Assembly: GCA_019925095.2 (NCBI GenBank)
Contig: CM034392.1
Span: 23,223,887-23,287,886 of the forward strand
DNA length: 64,000 bases
DNA from: Dendrolimus kikuchii
Lineage: Eukaryota > Arthropoda > Insecta > Lepidoptera > Lasiocampidae
Direction: 5' to 3'
The notes below the pieces were generated by a model. The model did no database searches. It was not told the DNA's origin and saw only the letters and a list, made by a program, of their open reading frames with translations. The first letter of the stretch is position 1. Each line of letters opens with the position of its first letter. Position numbers and translations under genes: made by a program. Shown here in pieces: positions 10,841 to 22,007 of this stretch.

Positions 10841-11026
10841 ATCGCTTCTCGGCCTTTTGGCTAAGATCAAAGTGTAGTATCTGTTCTTTTCAGCTTAATA
10901 TCTGAAAGTTCCCGCACTGCGGGACCAGTATATTAAACTGATTTTTGTAAATCGACGGGATGTTCGGGGCTCGCTCCACTCCCGTCACGGGTCGGCCCGG
11001 CATTGCAGTGCCGCCGGGATTGGCCC
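10841..11026 (+). ncRNA. U2: U2 spliceosomal snRNA
   Basis: The RNA core of the U2 snRNP, which pairs with the intron branch point. The 5' end ATCGCTTCTCGGCCTTTTGG is the canonical start of U2, followed by the branch-point-pairing GTAGTA at 10874-10879. Stem IIa reads TTCAG...CTGAA, with both sides altered from the usual ATCAG...CTGAT so that pairing is kept. Stem IIb is CCCGC-ACT-GCGGG. The Sm site ATTTTTG is at 10941-10947, and the 3' stem-loops GGGTCGGCCCGGCATTGCAGTGCCGCCGGGATTGGCCC-like region closes the molecule at about 186 nt, the normal length. I could not identify an insect PSEA promoter with confidence. It could be a functional gene or a well-preserved pseudocopy; the intact structure favours function. 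Confidence 0.9.
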
Positions 11027-11827
11027 ACATAAACTGTTGTTAAAATCTAGCCATATATAACATACATAATAATGTCGTTCTTGAACTTCAGGAAAACATA
11101 CATTTTAACGCCCTGATCACGTCTGGTATAATGTTTTTATAATTATAGTCCGTTTCACGTAGATGTGTCGTTATTTTTGATGCCATTGATGTAAATTATA
11201 TTAAATATTGTCAGATAAAGTAGATATATAAATCAGTAAACGGCCATAATCAATATCCTTAACATTATCGCAGATGAAGATCCATAATTAAAACGGACAT
11301 TCTGTTAAGTTGTATTGTGGATCCTTAGGCAGAAATCAGGAATGTAAGGAAAAAGTGTGCTGCGTATTATATTTCCAAGTTTCTAAAATCTTAATTGACG
11401 TTTTACAATGGAAATAGACAACCATTGTACTTTTAATATAAAATTTCTCAGATTTAATCATAGTAAAAAAACCTTAACCTAAATGCTAAATTATTTATCA
11501 ATAATTAGAAGAGGAATGAGCCAATATTGACAATCGTAGTACACACTAGCTTTACAGGCTTACAAGAGCAAAATTTACTAGTGTAAATCCGGAGTAAAAT
11601 ATGTGAAAATTTGTTGTTTTGGTTTTAATACTTTGTTTTTTAAATAAAACAAAATATTTTTAAAAAGAAACTTTAATAAAAGTATGTTTTAGAATTCAGA
11701 CAATACAATGCTAACCTTAAAAGTCTTTTCATCTCTTTTACAAAGTATTTCTTATGGAGACCTCCATTTAATAATAGAAACTTAAGGTTTAGAAGCTGTT
11801 TCAGAAATTATATCATGTGCTAATATA
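11027..11827. other. No gene recognised
   Basis: AT-rich sequence downstream of U2 with no supported exon, repeat copy or RNA. Confidence 0.5.
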
Positions 11828-12105
11828 TCTATATATATAAAAGAAAGTCGTGTTGGCTGAAAATTGGTGGGGAGGTAGCTTAGAACCCGGAGACGAACAT
11901 AGGATACTTTTTATCCCGTTGGAACCGGTAGGTGGCGCTGAGATCGGGTTCTAGAATCCTCCTAATCACCTGGACCGATTTGGTTTTTGTGCGTTTGAGT
12001 GGGTCCCCGGATGGTTTAAATCCACAATTGGAACCGGTAGGTGGCGCTGGGATCGGGTCCTAGATTTTTTTTTTCAGAGTAGGACAACGTCTGCCGGGGG
12101 GCGGT
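11828..12105 (+). mobile_element. Helitron-like element H1, degraded 3' end
   Basis: Starts TCTATATATATAAAAGAAAG. It contains two copies of the GGAACCGGTAGGTGGCGCTG core (near 11920 and 12030), suggesting a tandem or composite copy. It ends around GACAACGTCTGCCGGGGGGC, where the expected CTAG is missing. Confidence 0.6.
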
Positions 12106-12563
12106 AATGACAAAAAAGAAAGAAATTTAATAAATAAACAACAATTTATTTCCTATTAACAGAACAATAAAAATATTGTAGTAGGTATATATTTATCACT
12201 TAAAGGAATTATTTCATTATGATAAATTATTTGCCTAAAGTATCAATGTGAATAAAATAAATTATACAATATTTTGGTTAAACTTAACTACTTATATAAT
12301 ATGTTTTCCTTCGCCGTCAGCACGTGGTAAATATAACAATATGTATGCATATTAGGTCAGAAAAACTATTTAAACAATGCATGCTTTGCAACCAGGATTT
12401 GAGTTCATGTCATTTGAACCAGACGCCATGCGCCAGTGCGTTCGCTACTACGGGTGAACGCACACTGACGTAGAGATGAAGAGCACCGAAGCGCCAATTT
12501 AATAATGTATAATTATAGCATTGTGACCCCTATCTGTGCAATATAAGGGTCAAGCCACACTGA

Positions 12564-12822
12564 GGAGTTTTTGGCGGGAACTGAAAGGGGACGTTGTACT
12601 GTGCAGTTTTATTTTCAAAAAATCTGTAAAATCACTCTAAAATGAACAATAGTTGTAGGATATTGATAGTTTTTGTGTAGTAATTATGTGTTTTTGTGAG
12701 AAATATGAACTGTATAGTCAAATGTGGCCTTTCGAGTTTTCACAAGAACTCCGTTATAAGGCGTCGATTGTAGCCTACAATAAAATAGCGCCTAGTTGCC
12801 AAGCCTTAAACATAAAAAAAGG
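12564..12822 (+). mobile_element. SINE-B copy 3
   Basis: Head GGAGTTTTTGGCGGGAACTG, short A-rich tail; flanking direct repeat cacactga (12556-12563, 12823-12830). About 20 bp (GGCTTAAAGG region) is deleted near the tail. Confidence 0.8.
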
Positions 12823-13147
12823 CACACTGACGCTACAAAAAAGGCGCGCGCATTTCTCAATTTCTTTTATCTTTTATCTCTTATGCATTATGTTGCGAAG
12901 ATAATGATCAATGTGCTATATATAATTTTGTAGATTGACCCTTCGATGCACTCTCGATTCTGCATCAGTGCGCTTTTAGCCTTGACACGCACATTGTGAA
13001 AATCAATATGCTGTTTATTTCGTCTCTATGCCTCAATAACGTGTTATCTCGAAAATTGAAATATAAGAGCTTTTTCATTTTCAAAAAATAATAATGTCGA
13101 CACGAATAACTTTTTCATTTTCAATCTATTATATATATATACATAGC

Positions 13148-13221
13148 TTCACGCCAGTTCCCTTGTGTGGTAGGCACGAACAACAGAGCGCCATTCAGAC
13201 GTATTCTTACACACCTCACTC
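13148..13221 (-). mobile_element. RTE LINE 3' terminal fragment
   Basis: 'cttcacgccagttcccttg...taggcacgaacaacagagcgccatt' is the reverse complement of the last codons and 3' end of the RTE LINE. It is sandwiched between AT microsatellites. Confidence 0.75.
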
Positions 13222-13222
13222 G

Positions 13223-13337
<115 letters not shown>

Positions 13338-13544
13338 AGTTTCACTATTTATAACTTAAGGACCAATTTTTGTATTTTCGGAATTGTCTTTGTCCGGAAT
13401 AGGATAAGTATTAAAATATGATATTCATGAATAATTATAATAAATAATCATTAAAAAAGCATCAGTCTAGACATTCATTTGTTGTGATATTTCTCGGCCG
13501 ATTTCGCCAATGGTGACTGCATTTAAACTCATTTTCATTTGTTT

Positions 13545-13795
13545 GATTTAGGTGAATTACTTTTGTGTGTGTTCAAGTAGATCCTGGGATGGTTTAGATT
13601 CACGATTGGACCCGGTAGGTGGCACCTCTGAACACGTCTATAACGGTGGGCCCCATTTTGATGATTTTTATTTTTGTGTATTTTCAAGTAGATTCCGGAA
13701 TGGTTTAGATTAACAATTGGTCCCGGTTGATGGCGCTGAAATCGGTTTCTAGATTTTTATTTATTAAGGGCAACACGTCTGCCGGTTACAGCTAG
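13545..13795 (+). mobile_element. Helitron-like element H1
   Basis: Two core blocks (GGACCCGGTAGGTGGCAC near 13608 and GGTCCCGGTTGATGGCGCTG near 13720) and an end GTCTGCCGGTTACAGCTAG before T at 13795. The 5' terminus is not clear. Confidence 0.55.
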
Positions 13796-13810
13796 TTTAT
13801 TATAAAAGAA

Positions 13811-14375
13811 ACTGTAGCGGCCAGCAGGCTGCCTAAGCGATATAACCGTGGCAAGCCGCCTTTACGTTATTCGCCGCCCGCGCCGCACTTACGTCGCCCC
13901 TCTTCTTCCGACATCTAAACGCTGTCGACAGAGAGTCTGTCTCGGTCGGAGTTTTTGGCGGGAACCGAAAGGGGACGTTGTGCTGTGCAGTTTTATTTTC
14001 TAAAAATGTGTAAAATAACTTTAAAATGAACAATAGTTGTAGGATATTGATAGTTTTTGAGTAGTAATTATGTGTTTTTGTAAGAAATGTGAACTGTATA
14101 GTCAAATGTGGCCTTTTGAGTTTTCACAAGAACTCCGTTGAATGGTGTGGATTGTAGCCTACAATACAACTGTGTCTGGCTTAAAGGCCTAGTTGCCAAG
14201 CAATAAACTCAAAAAAAAAATCTGTCTCGGTCAGCGCGCGAGAGCAGTCTTGTCGCGGTTACTTTGAATGCGGTAGGACTTTTACGCGCATCAGCTGTTG
14301 TACCTTTTTTTCAAATATAAAATGTGCTGCAAAAAGTATAGTTTCATCACACAAACCGGCAACCATACACCACAA
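13811..14375 (+). repeat. Dispersed repeat R1, second copy, interrupted by SINE-B
   Basis: Begins TGTAGCGGCCAGCAGGCTGC and ends near caccaca at about 14373. The inner part (minus the SINE-B at 13948-14220) corresponds in reverse to 7484-7990. The flanks gaaac and aaaac could be a decayed 5-bp duplication, compatible with a solo LTR (weak inference). Confidence 0.45.
13948..14220 (+). mobile_element. SINE-B copy 4
   Basis: Perfect 12-bp target duplication tctgtctcggtc (13936-13947, 14221-14232). The head is GGAGTTTTTGGCGGGAACCG and the tail a run of ten A. It is the cleanest copy for defining both ends of the family (273 bp). Confidence 0.9.
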
Positions 14376-14565
14376 AAACACGTTTTTTTTAAACATAAAA
14401 TCGGAAATAACAATATATAATAATAATAAACATGTGTCGTCGGTCTTATCACGTTATTGAAGCATAGAGGAGATTTTTAGATTGAACCTTTGATGCGCCT
14501 CGAGTCTGCGTCAGTGCGCCTTCATCTTGCCATAAATTGTTTACAATAACCATTTGCAATTATTT

Positions 14566-14728
14566 ATATATATATACATACATACATACATACATAACTT
14601 CACGCCAGTTCCCTTGCGGGGTAGGCACGAACAACAGAGCGCCATTTAGGCTTATTCTTACATACCTCACTTGCTTCCTTGACATTCATAACTCTTGTCA
14701 TGCACGCTCGTCTGTTCTTAAGGCTCCT

Positions 14729-14729
<1 letters not shown>
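14566..14729 (-). mobile_element. RTE LINE 3' fragment inserted in AT-rich DNA
   Basis: Reverse complement of the RTE 3' end: (TACA)n tail, then cttcacgccagttcccttgc, ending at 'aaggctcctgac'. It is followed directly by a (AT)n tract at 14730-14782, so the target was itself AT repeat. Confidence 0.8.

Positions 14730-14782
<53 letters not shown>
14730..14782. repeat. (AT)n microsatellite
   Basis: Pure AT tract abutting the truncated 5' end of the RTE copy. Confidence 0.95.
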
Positions 14783-14787
<5 letters not shown>

Positions 14788-15087
14788 CTTAGATTAATAC
14801 GTTTTACGCTATGGATCTGTTCAAAGTATATAAAATCATGTTATTGGATATTTATTTACAATTAAATATCTACTAATAAAATTAAAGAATACAATGCAAG
14901 AAAACTTAACTTGTTTGTATTGTATTCTACTCATAGTCCCTCAAGACTATAAGTAGAATACTGAGCCCAGATCACCGTCTTCTATGGGTAAGGTGCCCAG
15001 AAGGCTGGCTACGTTTCCTCGCTGGATCGCCATACTGATCCGTAAAAAATATAAATATTTAAAAATATAAAATGAAATATGATGACG

Positions 15088-17678
15088 TCATCTCCTTAGA
15101 TATTCTTCCAAGATCTTGAGCTGATCCCAGCAGACTAATAGTAGCACGGTATGAGGACCTAGCCTCATGTAGTTGGCTCCTACCCCCTTGTACAAGGACC
15201 CAAAACCCTCAGTCTTGACCATCTTGACGAAGCAGTCTGTCATTCCATTGTACAGTATACCTTTGTTATGAGCATCCACCGCTGGAAGAGAAGGTATATG
15301 AAATTTCATAGGCACGTGCTTTGAAATGGAGATTCTGGCAAGAATTTTAAAGCCTGTTCATCCTATTATGATAATTCTTTTACAGTGCGAACTGTCAAAC
15401 TTTGGAATATGCTGCCTCTTACTGCCAAATCCTTACCAACATTTCAAAATTTGCTCAGAAAACACTATTTATCCACAAATAGCTGTCTGATTAACAGAAT
15501 ATAATCATGCTAATACATTTATTATAATCTTAATATATATCCGTGGTTGGCGTGAATATGTTGACATGTTCAAAATGTCAATTTTACAGGGGCGCAATTT
15601 TAAAGTTTGACTAGTAATGATAAATCGTAATGAAAAGTAATGACTAGTAATGAAAAATCTTAAAAAGTTATGAATATTTCGGACTGACAATTTTTTTCCT
15701 CTAAAAACACAGGCGTAGGAAGTATCTAAACGAATAAAAAAAAAGATGTATGTCGAGATATCAATGTATTCCCGCCAGCCACGGATATAAATTACGTGTC
15801 ACGTTGTTTGTCCGCGATGGACACTTAAACTACTTGACCGATTTTAATCAAATTTGCACACCGTGAGCAGTTTGATCCGTCTTGAAAGATAGGATAGCTT
15901 ACATTTGGACCCGGTAGGTGGCGCTGGAATCGGGTTCTAAATTTTATTTCTTCACGGCAGAACAACGTCTGCCGGGACAGCTAGTAACTTATATATTATT
16001 GTATATATACGACTATGTAAATATGTATATTTATTTATTAAATTAGTTTGAGTCTTTATGTATCTATTGCCTTTTTCCCGCACCACCTATTTCGCCTGAT
16101 TCAATTTCTTTCATTTAGGTTGCCTGGAAGAGATCGCTTTGAGCGATAAGGCCGCCTATTATAATGCCTAGAACATATTGTTAATATGGTCTCTTTTTGT
16201 AATTGAATATTTTAGTGTGCAATAAAATGTTATATCTCTCTCTCTATTTGTGATAAAAAGTGACCGTAAATATTTAGATTCTTTATGTTTTATAAGCTAT
16301 CAAGAGTTAATTGGATATATTACAAAACGCTCCTCAATGTTACAACCGGCAAGAGTTAACTTGAGACTTCGCTCGGATGACGTAAGCGCGAGGCACTGAC
16401 GCGTCGATGGCGAGAGCGGTAAGGCGGGAGTCGGGAAGGGAGCGCGTATTCCGCTCAGGTCTAAAGTTAACTCTTGCAGATATACATTTCGCTAAATATC
16501 CTTTAAAAAAATCCAGGCTGAATGATTGTGATTCCAGTAATAAGTCCTTAAGTTTAAATCTCACCTTGGTTAGACAGTCTGGTGGCAACCACGTCAAAAG
16601 GATTCAAGCACAGAGTCATGACCAACCCTCCCAAGTTGGCACCGACGAACGATAACATAACTGGCGAGTTGCTGAAAAGACCTCTGTCTCTCAACCATTC
16701 TTTTGCGTACGCGAAGCTCACCATCTGAGAACTGCTGCCGACAGCACCTCGTGGTATTTGAGGGTACACGCCCCTGAACAGGCCTGAAATACACATTCTA
16801 CCTGTCATTTTTAAGAAAAGAAGACTCGCGTGACCAAATGCCTGGACTGTATTTGGAGAAACGGATATACATACATAACTACACGCCAGTTCCCTTGCGG
16901 GGTAGGCACGAACAACAGAGTGCCATTTAGGCTTATTCTTACACACCTCACTTGCCTCTTTGACATTCATAACTCTTGTCATGCAAGCTCGTCTGTTCTT
17001 AAGGCTCCTGACGTCACCTTCTGCTAGTACACGATCAATTTGATCGATATATATATATATATATATATATATGATACTGTAATTAGGGTCTTATATGCCA
17101 ACTACCTATTCCTTTGAAGTACACATTGATCTGCTATTAGCTATATACTAAATTATAAAAATTTGTATTTTTGTATGTTTGTAAGGAATAGATTCAAAAA
17201 CTACTGGACCGATTTCATAAATTCTTTCACCATTCGAATGCTCCTTAATTAATAGAGGCTATATAAAAATTAGGGATTTATACTAAAACTTCAATAATAT
17301 AACCCTGATGGATTATATTATTGAAGTATGTTATCATACTTGACGTTAAAATACTTGACGCTGGAATCGGGTTCTAGATTTTTATTTTTTCAGGGCAGGA
17401 CAACGGTAAATTTATTTACAAGCCTACCCTTAACTCCTTCGTTTCTGTAAATATCAGCTAAAGCTCCAAAAGTCCCGGCATGCCGATGCTGGTGACCCAC
17501 AGCAATCGCTCTAGCTGCTTGCGCCTGCAACCTCGTCTTCACCAAGAAGAATGGAGTACCGGCAATCGAGCCTAGGGCTCCACCTATGCCCGCCGCCGCA
17601 GCCCCTTTGAAAAGCGAGGTACGACCCCGTGAATCCGTTGTTAAACCACGCCTTTCTGTTATACGATAAACCCCTAGC
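15088..17678 (-). CDS. Carrier 1: SLC25A34/35-like mitochondrial carrier, 5' exon not found
   Basis: Predicted inner-membrane metabolite carrier of the SLC25A34/35 (oxaloacetate-type) group. Three exons reconstruct in frame: 17428-17678 (251 nt), 16565-16783 (219 nt) and 15088-15281 (194 nt, ends TGA). The first carries the repeat-2 signature PFFLVKTRLQAQ and the family hallmark AVGHQHRHAGTFGAL; the second carries GLFRGVYPQIPRGAVGSSSQ and the repeat-3 signature PFDVVATRLSNQG; the last carries YKGVGANYMRLGPHT. Splice sites are AG/GT and phases agree. The first two exons total 470 nt, exactly the length of the matching part of carriers 2 and 3. A 239-nt first exon (MDF.VGG... with signature 1) would complete a 300-aa protein but was not seen between 17.7 and 27.9 kb. 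The intron at 16784-17427 holds a RTE fragment and a truncated Helitron end. It is either a gene with a distant, split or unassembled first exon, or a 5'-truncated pseudogene. Confidence 0.75.
15345..15505 (+). pseudogene. C-terminal fragment of a LINE reverse transcriptase
   Basis: The frame reads TVRTVKLWNMLPLTAKSLPT followed by FQNLLRKHYL and a stop, the W-N-x-LP...F...L ending common to Jockey/CR1-group LINE proteins. It lies in the last intron of carrier 1, antisense to it. Nothing upstream of it remains recognisable. Confidence 0.5.
15785..15984 (+). mobile_element. Helitron-like element H1 (subfamily with 'TTGTTTGTCCGCGATGG')
   Basis: Core GGACCCGGTAGGTGGCGCTG and end CTGCCGGGACAGCTAG before T (CTAG 15981-15984). 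It is the intact counterpart of the RTE-interrupted copy at 53788-55700. Confidence 0.7.
16110..16235 (+). mobile_element. 3' end of a LINE (tail type 'GATAAGGCCGCCTATT')
   Basis: 'ggttgcctggaagagatcgctttgagcgataaggccgcc' then a T-rich stretch and TGCAATAAAATG; same tail family as 9245-9385. It lies in the last intron of carrier 1. Confidence 0.55.
16870..17045 (-). mobile_element. RTE LINE 3' fragment in carrier 1 intron
   Basis: Reverse complement of the RTE terminal coding part and tail, from 'atacatacataactacacgccagttcc' to 'acgatcaatttgatc'. A (AT)n tract follows at 17046-17072. The possible target duplication is gatat on both sides. It is in sense orientation with carrier 1. Confidence 0.8.
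17330..17405 (+). mobile_element. Truncated Helitron-like end
   Basis: 'gacgctggaatcgggttctagatttttattttttcagggcaggacaacg' is the 3' part of family H1, cut off before the CTAG terminus and 23 nt from the exon at 17428. Confidence 0.5.
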
Positions 17679-18202
17679 CTGAAACCAACCATCACCATTA
17701 GCCTTCTAGTATTGGTTCTACGTTACGCTCCGAGTGTCTGCTTCGTGCCCGAGGTTCACTTTCCTATTTTTTCTTCTCAACTTTATCTATTATAACTTTA
17801 TATAGGTCTTCGACATTTGTTAAAGTAAATCCAGATATGTTATCCCTCACGATAGCAAGCCAGCATTTCTTAATCCCTTTCTGTGTAGGTAATAGATGGT
17901 AACAGTAATGTATTCACTGGAAACTATTTCACATTTATCCCTACTAATTCGATTATTTAATTCCAGTAAAAAAAATAGGAAGCTTAGTGTTAAATTTCAG
18001 CACAGCGTTTAATTTCACATGTGACAACCCGTTAAAGCGCTGTGTAGTACAAAATAGCTAAATAGATAGTCAAAACGATAAACGAGCTAACTTATTTGAG
18101 TAAAATTTAACCTTATTCTTTAAAACGTTAGACACTCATGTGCTTGAGTTATTAATAACAACGTGAAGTAACGTTGAAAGTGCAACGTATTATTTTATTT
18201 CA
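17679..18202. other. No gene recognised; expected place for carrier 1 exon 1
   Basis: I looked on the minus strand for the MDF.VGG..G and P.DVVKTR.QLQG segment of carrier exon 1 and saw none here. No repeat family was recognised. Confidence 0.5.
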
Positions 18203-18336
18203 CTAGGTTCTGGCCGCGATTTCGTCTGTGTGGAATAGTTTAAAAAACCCCGCGGGTTTGAAACATTCTTCATTGGTGCTCCGCTCCTATTGGTCTTAGC
18301 GCGATAATATATAGACTGTAGCCTTCCTTGATAAAT
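18203..18336 (-). mobile_element. Helitron-like element H2 fragment
   Basis: Begins CTAG (18203-18206) with the reverse of 'cgcggacgaagtcgcgg' and 'caccaatgaagaatg', and stops near 'gataaatgg'. The same family lies at 21345, 22008, 49124 and 55908. Confidence 0.55.
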
Positions 18337-18581
18337 GGAAGTTGACACTTTTTGAGAATCAGGTTTATATTGTGCCTTATGGTCTATTTTAGCCAAAATA
18401 TTAATATTTCAGTAAAAAAACAACATTAACATATTTTATTTAGGAATTTTATAAATATTTTGACATTTCGTAACGAAAACGCGTCAAGCTGTCATGGCGT
18501 CTCGCATGACGTCACGGTGTGCAAAACAAACATCTGTTTGGTTGAAGTGTTATCAAAAGTTTAAAAAATACATCATAAAAA

Positions 18582-18900
18582 ATGAATACTAATTATTACA
18601 AGCACTATATAGTGCCGCGATGTATCAGTACAACGATAAAAACACCATAGAAACTGTTTTTTTACATGTCTAACGGGTAAACAAATAAGGAGAAAGTGGC
18701 CACATTTTTGTGAAGATCATTTTGATGTAAGTGTTTATCAGCCCTATTTATAATTCTACGTTACTAAATGATATGGAAAATTACGTATAATATCAAATAA
18801 TGGGATCTATATCACACTTACGTTTGAAACCAAGCTGTTTACCTAGTGAATTTGATTGTAAGCCAGATAGAAGAAAGTGAACTTGTAGCAGTCTAAATCG
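18582..18900 (+). pseudogene. THAP zinc-finger (C2CH) remnant
   Basis: Starts at ATG with NYYKHYIVPRC, where the usual first Cys of a THAP finger is replaced by Tyr. After frameshifts it resumes as QIRRKWPHFCEDHFD, the W...C-E-D-H-F block of THAP domains, followed by a GTAAGT donor. A putative next exon has DMENY...LRLKPSCLPSEFDC. THAP domains bind DNA in P-element-type and related transposases. Stops and frameshifts make it non-functional. Confidence 0.55.
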
Positions 18901-19530
18901 ACCATATATAACAATAAAGAACAAAAGATGATGCTATTAAGAAAGTGTGTAAATAAATCAGTTGAAAGTAGTACTGTATTACCAGTGGTGCTAGTTTAAT
19001 TCTTGAAAATACTTCCAACACAACCACAGGTTCTTACATTAATAGTGAGTAGATCCAATATTAATTTTCTTGAAACAATCTAATAATAATATTGTCAATT
19101 TATTTTCAGTTTTACCCCAGGAAGAAGGTTTACAAGGTCTTAAAACAGCAAATAAATCTTTAAGTACTGATGACACATAAATATAGAAGTAAAGCTACTC
19201 AATCCAGTATTAAGCTAAGCCAGACTGTGGACCAGGCAGGATCACTAGTAGTCTTCACAAAAATCAGTTTCTTCATTTCCATTTTAAGTGAAATATTCTG
19301 TGAAATCATTAAGGCCATTTGGATCCAGTATAAGCAGTTTCAAAGAAATTAATAATGGAAGAAGTCACTGTGACACTGTCTTTATATACTTCATCCGTTA
19401 CTCACACAGAGTCCTCACTGTCACCATTCCACTCAACACATCCAGATCAAATCTTTCATGCAAATAAAAAATATGTAAATAAATATCCTTTCCATGAACA
19501 ATTTTACTTTATAGATGATAAGTCCACTAA

Positions 19531-19662
19531 TGGCTGGTTCCTATATCTTATAGAGTTCATTTACCTTACCATCGCTTAAAATTTGACATAAGCTTCATAC
19601 AAATAATGTCAAAATTCAACTGATGGTTGGGTGAGTGAATAGTAAGATATAGGAACCGGCCT
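19531..19662. mobile_element. Palindromic MITE M2 (TAA duplication)
   Basis: 132 bp; the ends tGGCTGGTTCCTATATCTTA and TAAGATATAGGAACCGGCC are inverted repeats. The inner part AAATTTGACATAAGC...TGTCAAAATT also folds. The flanking TAA is at 19528-19530 and 19663-19665. A second complete copy with TAA/TAA is at 25667-25804. Confidence 0.75.
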
Positions 19663-19999
19663 TAAGTAGTCATGAACTAACCTAGTTACCCTAGCCCTAG
19701 AGCATGGTAGTTTAGTTAATTTATAAGATTGCCTCATTAAATGAAACTCCAAAATCATTTTGTGTTTTATTTTATTATAAAATGATGAGATCAGAACCTA
19801 CCTAGTGGTTACTTTATATGTTTTGATAAAGTAATGGATACACATGGCATTTCCAAAATGGTAACAAGTTGTCAGTAATAAGATCACTAACATATTCATA
19901 ACTGATTGCTACACAGAAAGTTTAAATTTTTTACTATTAGAAAAATCTAGATCCGTTACACAAAATATACATGTTTCCACAGCAGTCAAATATATTCAT

Positions 20000-20280
20000 A
20001 TTTGTAATTGAGTATATTTGTTTGTAGGCTTCCCATCTTTAATATAGTTTGAATATGGTTTGTACTGTAGAGACACTTAATTTCTACTATGCAATTTTCA
20101 CATGTACCATCCGGTGAACCAGCAGTCATTGGATATTGTTGACTTAATATGAGACCACATTTCTTAATTTTTTTTATGAAGTTTCAGCTCCAAATTTTCT
20201 CTGACTGTGGGTCTTGCATCTACTTACTTCAAAAGCCTGTGATGCTGTTATCCATCCATATCTTAATTCATGCCAAAGAC
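20000..20280 (-). pseudogene. YqaJ-type (phage recombinase-like) nuclease remnant
   Basis: Minus-strand translation gives WHELRYGWITASQAFEVSRC from 20275, then after a stop or frameshift QQYPMTAGSPDG, then ENCIVEIKC ending near 20074. The W.ELR...ITAS block and the SPDG...EIK catalytic motif are typical of YqaJ/lambda-exonuclease-like proteins, which in insects are mainly transposon-encoded. The upstream open frame at 20263-20469 may be its N-terminal continuation. It is broken by at least one frameshift. Confidence 0.65.
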
Positions 20281-21344
20281 TGCTTTTAAATTACTCCCTT
20301 GTTTCCACTTAAATTTTTTAATGACAGCATCTGATATTACTGTATTTCTTAAAAATGACTCACATTTTTCATTATATTTTAAAACAAGTTGATACATTAA
20401 AGTGCTGGCTGTATCACTGAGAACAGAATTATGTTGATATTTAAATAATGCACAATCCTCAAGTTTCATTTTTCGTCCTTCTTCTAAAAACTTATAAGTA
20501 CATTTGAATTTGATGGTAAACTAGGGTTACTACTACATATTTTAAACTGGTTCACAGTTGTGACAGCTTCGATTTTTTCCAATAACAGTCCGCAGAAGTG
20601 CATACTGGTTCTTCACTCCTGCGATGACGATAATTTCGATAGCACTTTATGATCTGGGTATATTTTACACTTTACAATACAGGAGTTTGCAATCACGTTT
20701 CAAATGCACATAACTTATGGCGTCATCTCCATAACATACTCGCGATGATCTACAAAAGAAATTTCACCATTAGCATCAACATTTACGAATATTAAAATTA
20801 TCATAACCTCAAAAATAATTATTAAAAAATAATACTTTGCCATATCTTAATCACAATTTTAACACTAAGTGCTATTGTTTAATGTTATAATACGTAGTAT
20901 CCATAGTAGTTTGTGATGTTATATACTTACACAGAAGTTTTAAGAGCACAAATTGGTGTTAGTTGCGAAAAAGGCACCCAGCATAACAACGTCGATTTTT
21001 GGCAAATTACCTACTGGTATTTGCTTTTATAAAACTTGCATTTATTATAACTGGTTGTTGTAGTGGTATGAACACAGTGTATAACAATGGAAATACTATT
21101 ATTTTACAGCAAAATTACTGGAAAACGATGAATTTTCACTGAGAATTCATTATCAACTTGTTGTGTTTTGCACACTATGACGTCACGCGCTCTGATTGGC
21201 GTTCATTGTCACGTGACTAATGGCTGCAATGTAACGATTTTATTTCTCAAAAATATAAATTAATATTTATTATTTTAATTAAAACAATTTATTTTTGACA
21301 TATTTAGATCGTAATCTACGATATATATAAAAATCTGCCTATAT

Positions 21345-21444
21345 TTTTCATAACCAATAGGGGCGGAGTACCAATGTAGAATGTTTCAAAACTGGGGGGT
21401 TTAGAAAACAAATTCCACGCGGACGACGTCGCGGGCACAGCTAG
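21345..21444 (+). mobile_element. Helitron-like element H2, 3' end
   Basis: 'ccaataggggcggagtaccaatg' to 'gtcgcgggcacagCTAG' before T, ending at 21444. Confidence 0.55.
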
Positions 21445-22007
21445 TAGAATTATACTTTCAAAAGGTATTTTGTGACTACGTGAAATCGCAAGGCTTAATA
21501 TTAAGTATATATTTATATTTGACATTTTATATATTATTATAAATAGAAGGAAAAAGAAAGACAGTTAGTAAGGAAAAAAGAAGAGCATGGAGAAGATAAG
21601 ATTAGAATTATGATCATCAGTGATAAATTAGTTTTGTAAAGCAGAATTTTGAATTTTGGTATTGTACACTGCGATATCATTTACGCTTATACGTATTCTC
21701 CCATATGATTTACATAATTTGACTTAATTGCAAAATAAACTTACATGCCATTAGTAAGTACGTCATGTTAAATATGTTCACGACTCAAAATGCTAATGTA
21801 TTATATATCATCATCATGAAATATTATAATATAATTTAAGATTCATTACTATTCTAGGCCTGAAATAAATTTTGAGGTGTTTTAATTTGAAGACCTTTCT
21901 GTTTGTTTATGTATCAACTTGCTTTCTTAACTATATGTAAACCAAGCTAGATGCATTTCTCTACTTTATTTTAGTCTTTTTCATTTTATTCGTTACTTAT
22001 ATTAATG

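Larger units (their letters stand above)
18470..21240. mobile_element. Degenerate DNA transposon with THAP and YqaJ-type coding remnants
   Basis: The ends carry related inverted sequences: left 'gcatgacgtcacggtgtgcaaaac' (about 18505-18528) and right 'gttttgcacactatgacgtcacgcg' (about 21161-21186). Inside are a THAP-domain remnant on the plus strand (18582-18900) and a YqaJ-type nuclease remnant on the minus strand (20000-20280). A palindromic MITE with TAA duplications is inserted at 19531-19662. Some eukaryotic transposon groups (as I recall, ISL2EU/IS4EU) encode both a THAP-bearing transposase and a YqaJ nuclease. The exact termini and target duplication could not be fixed. Confidence 0.55.
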
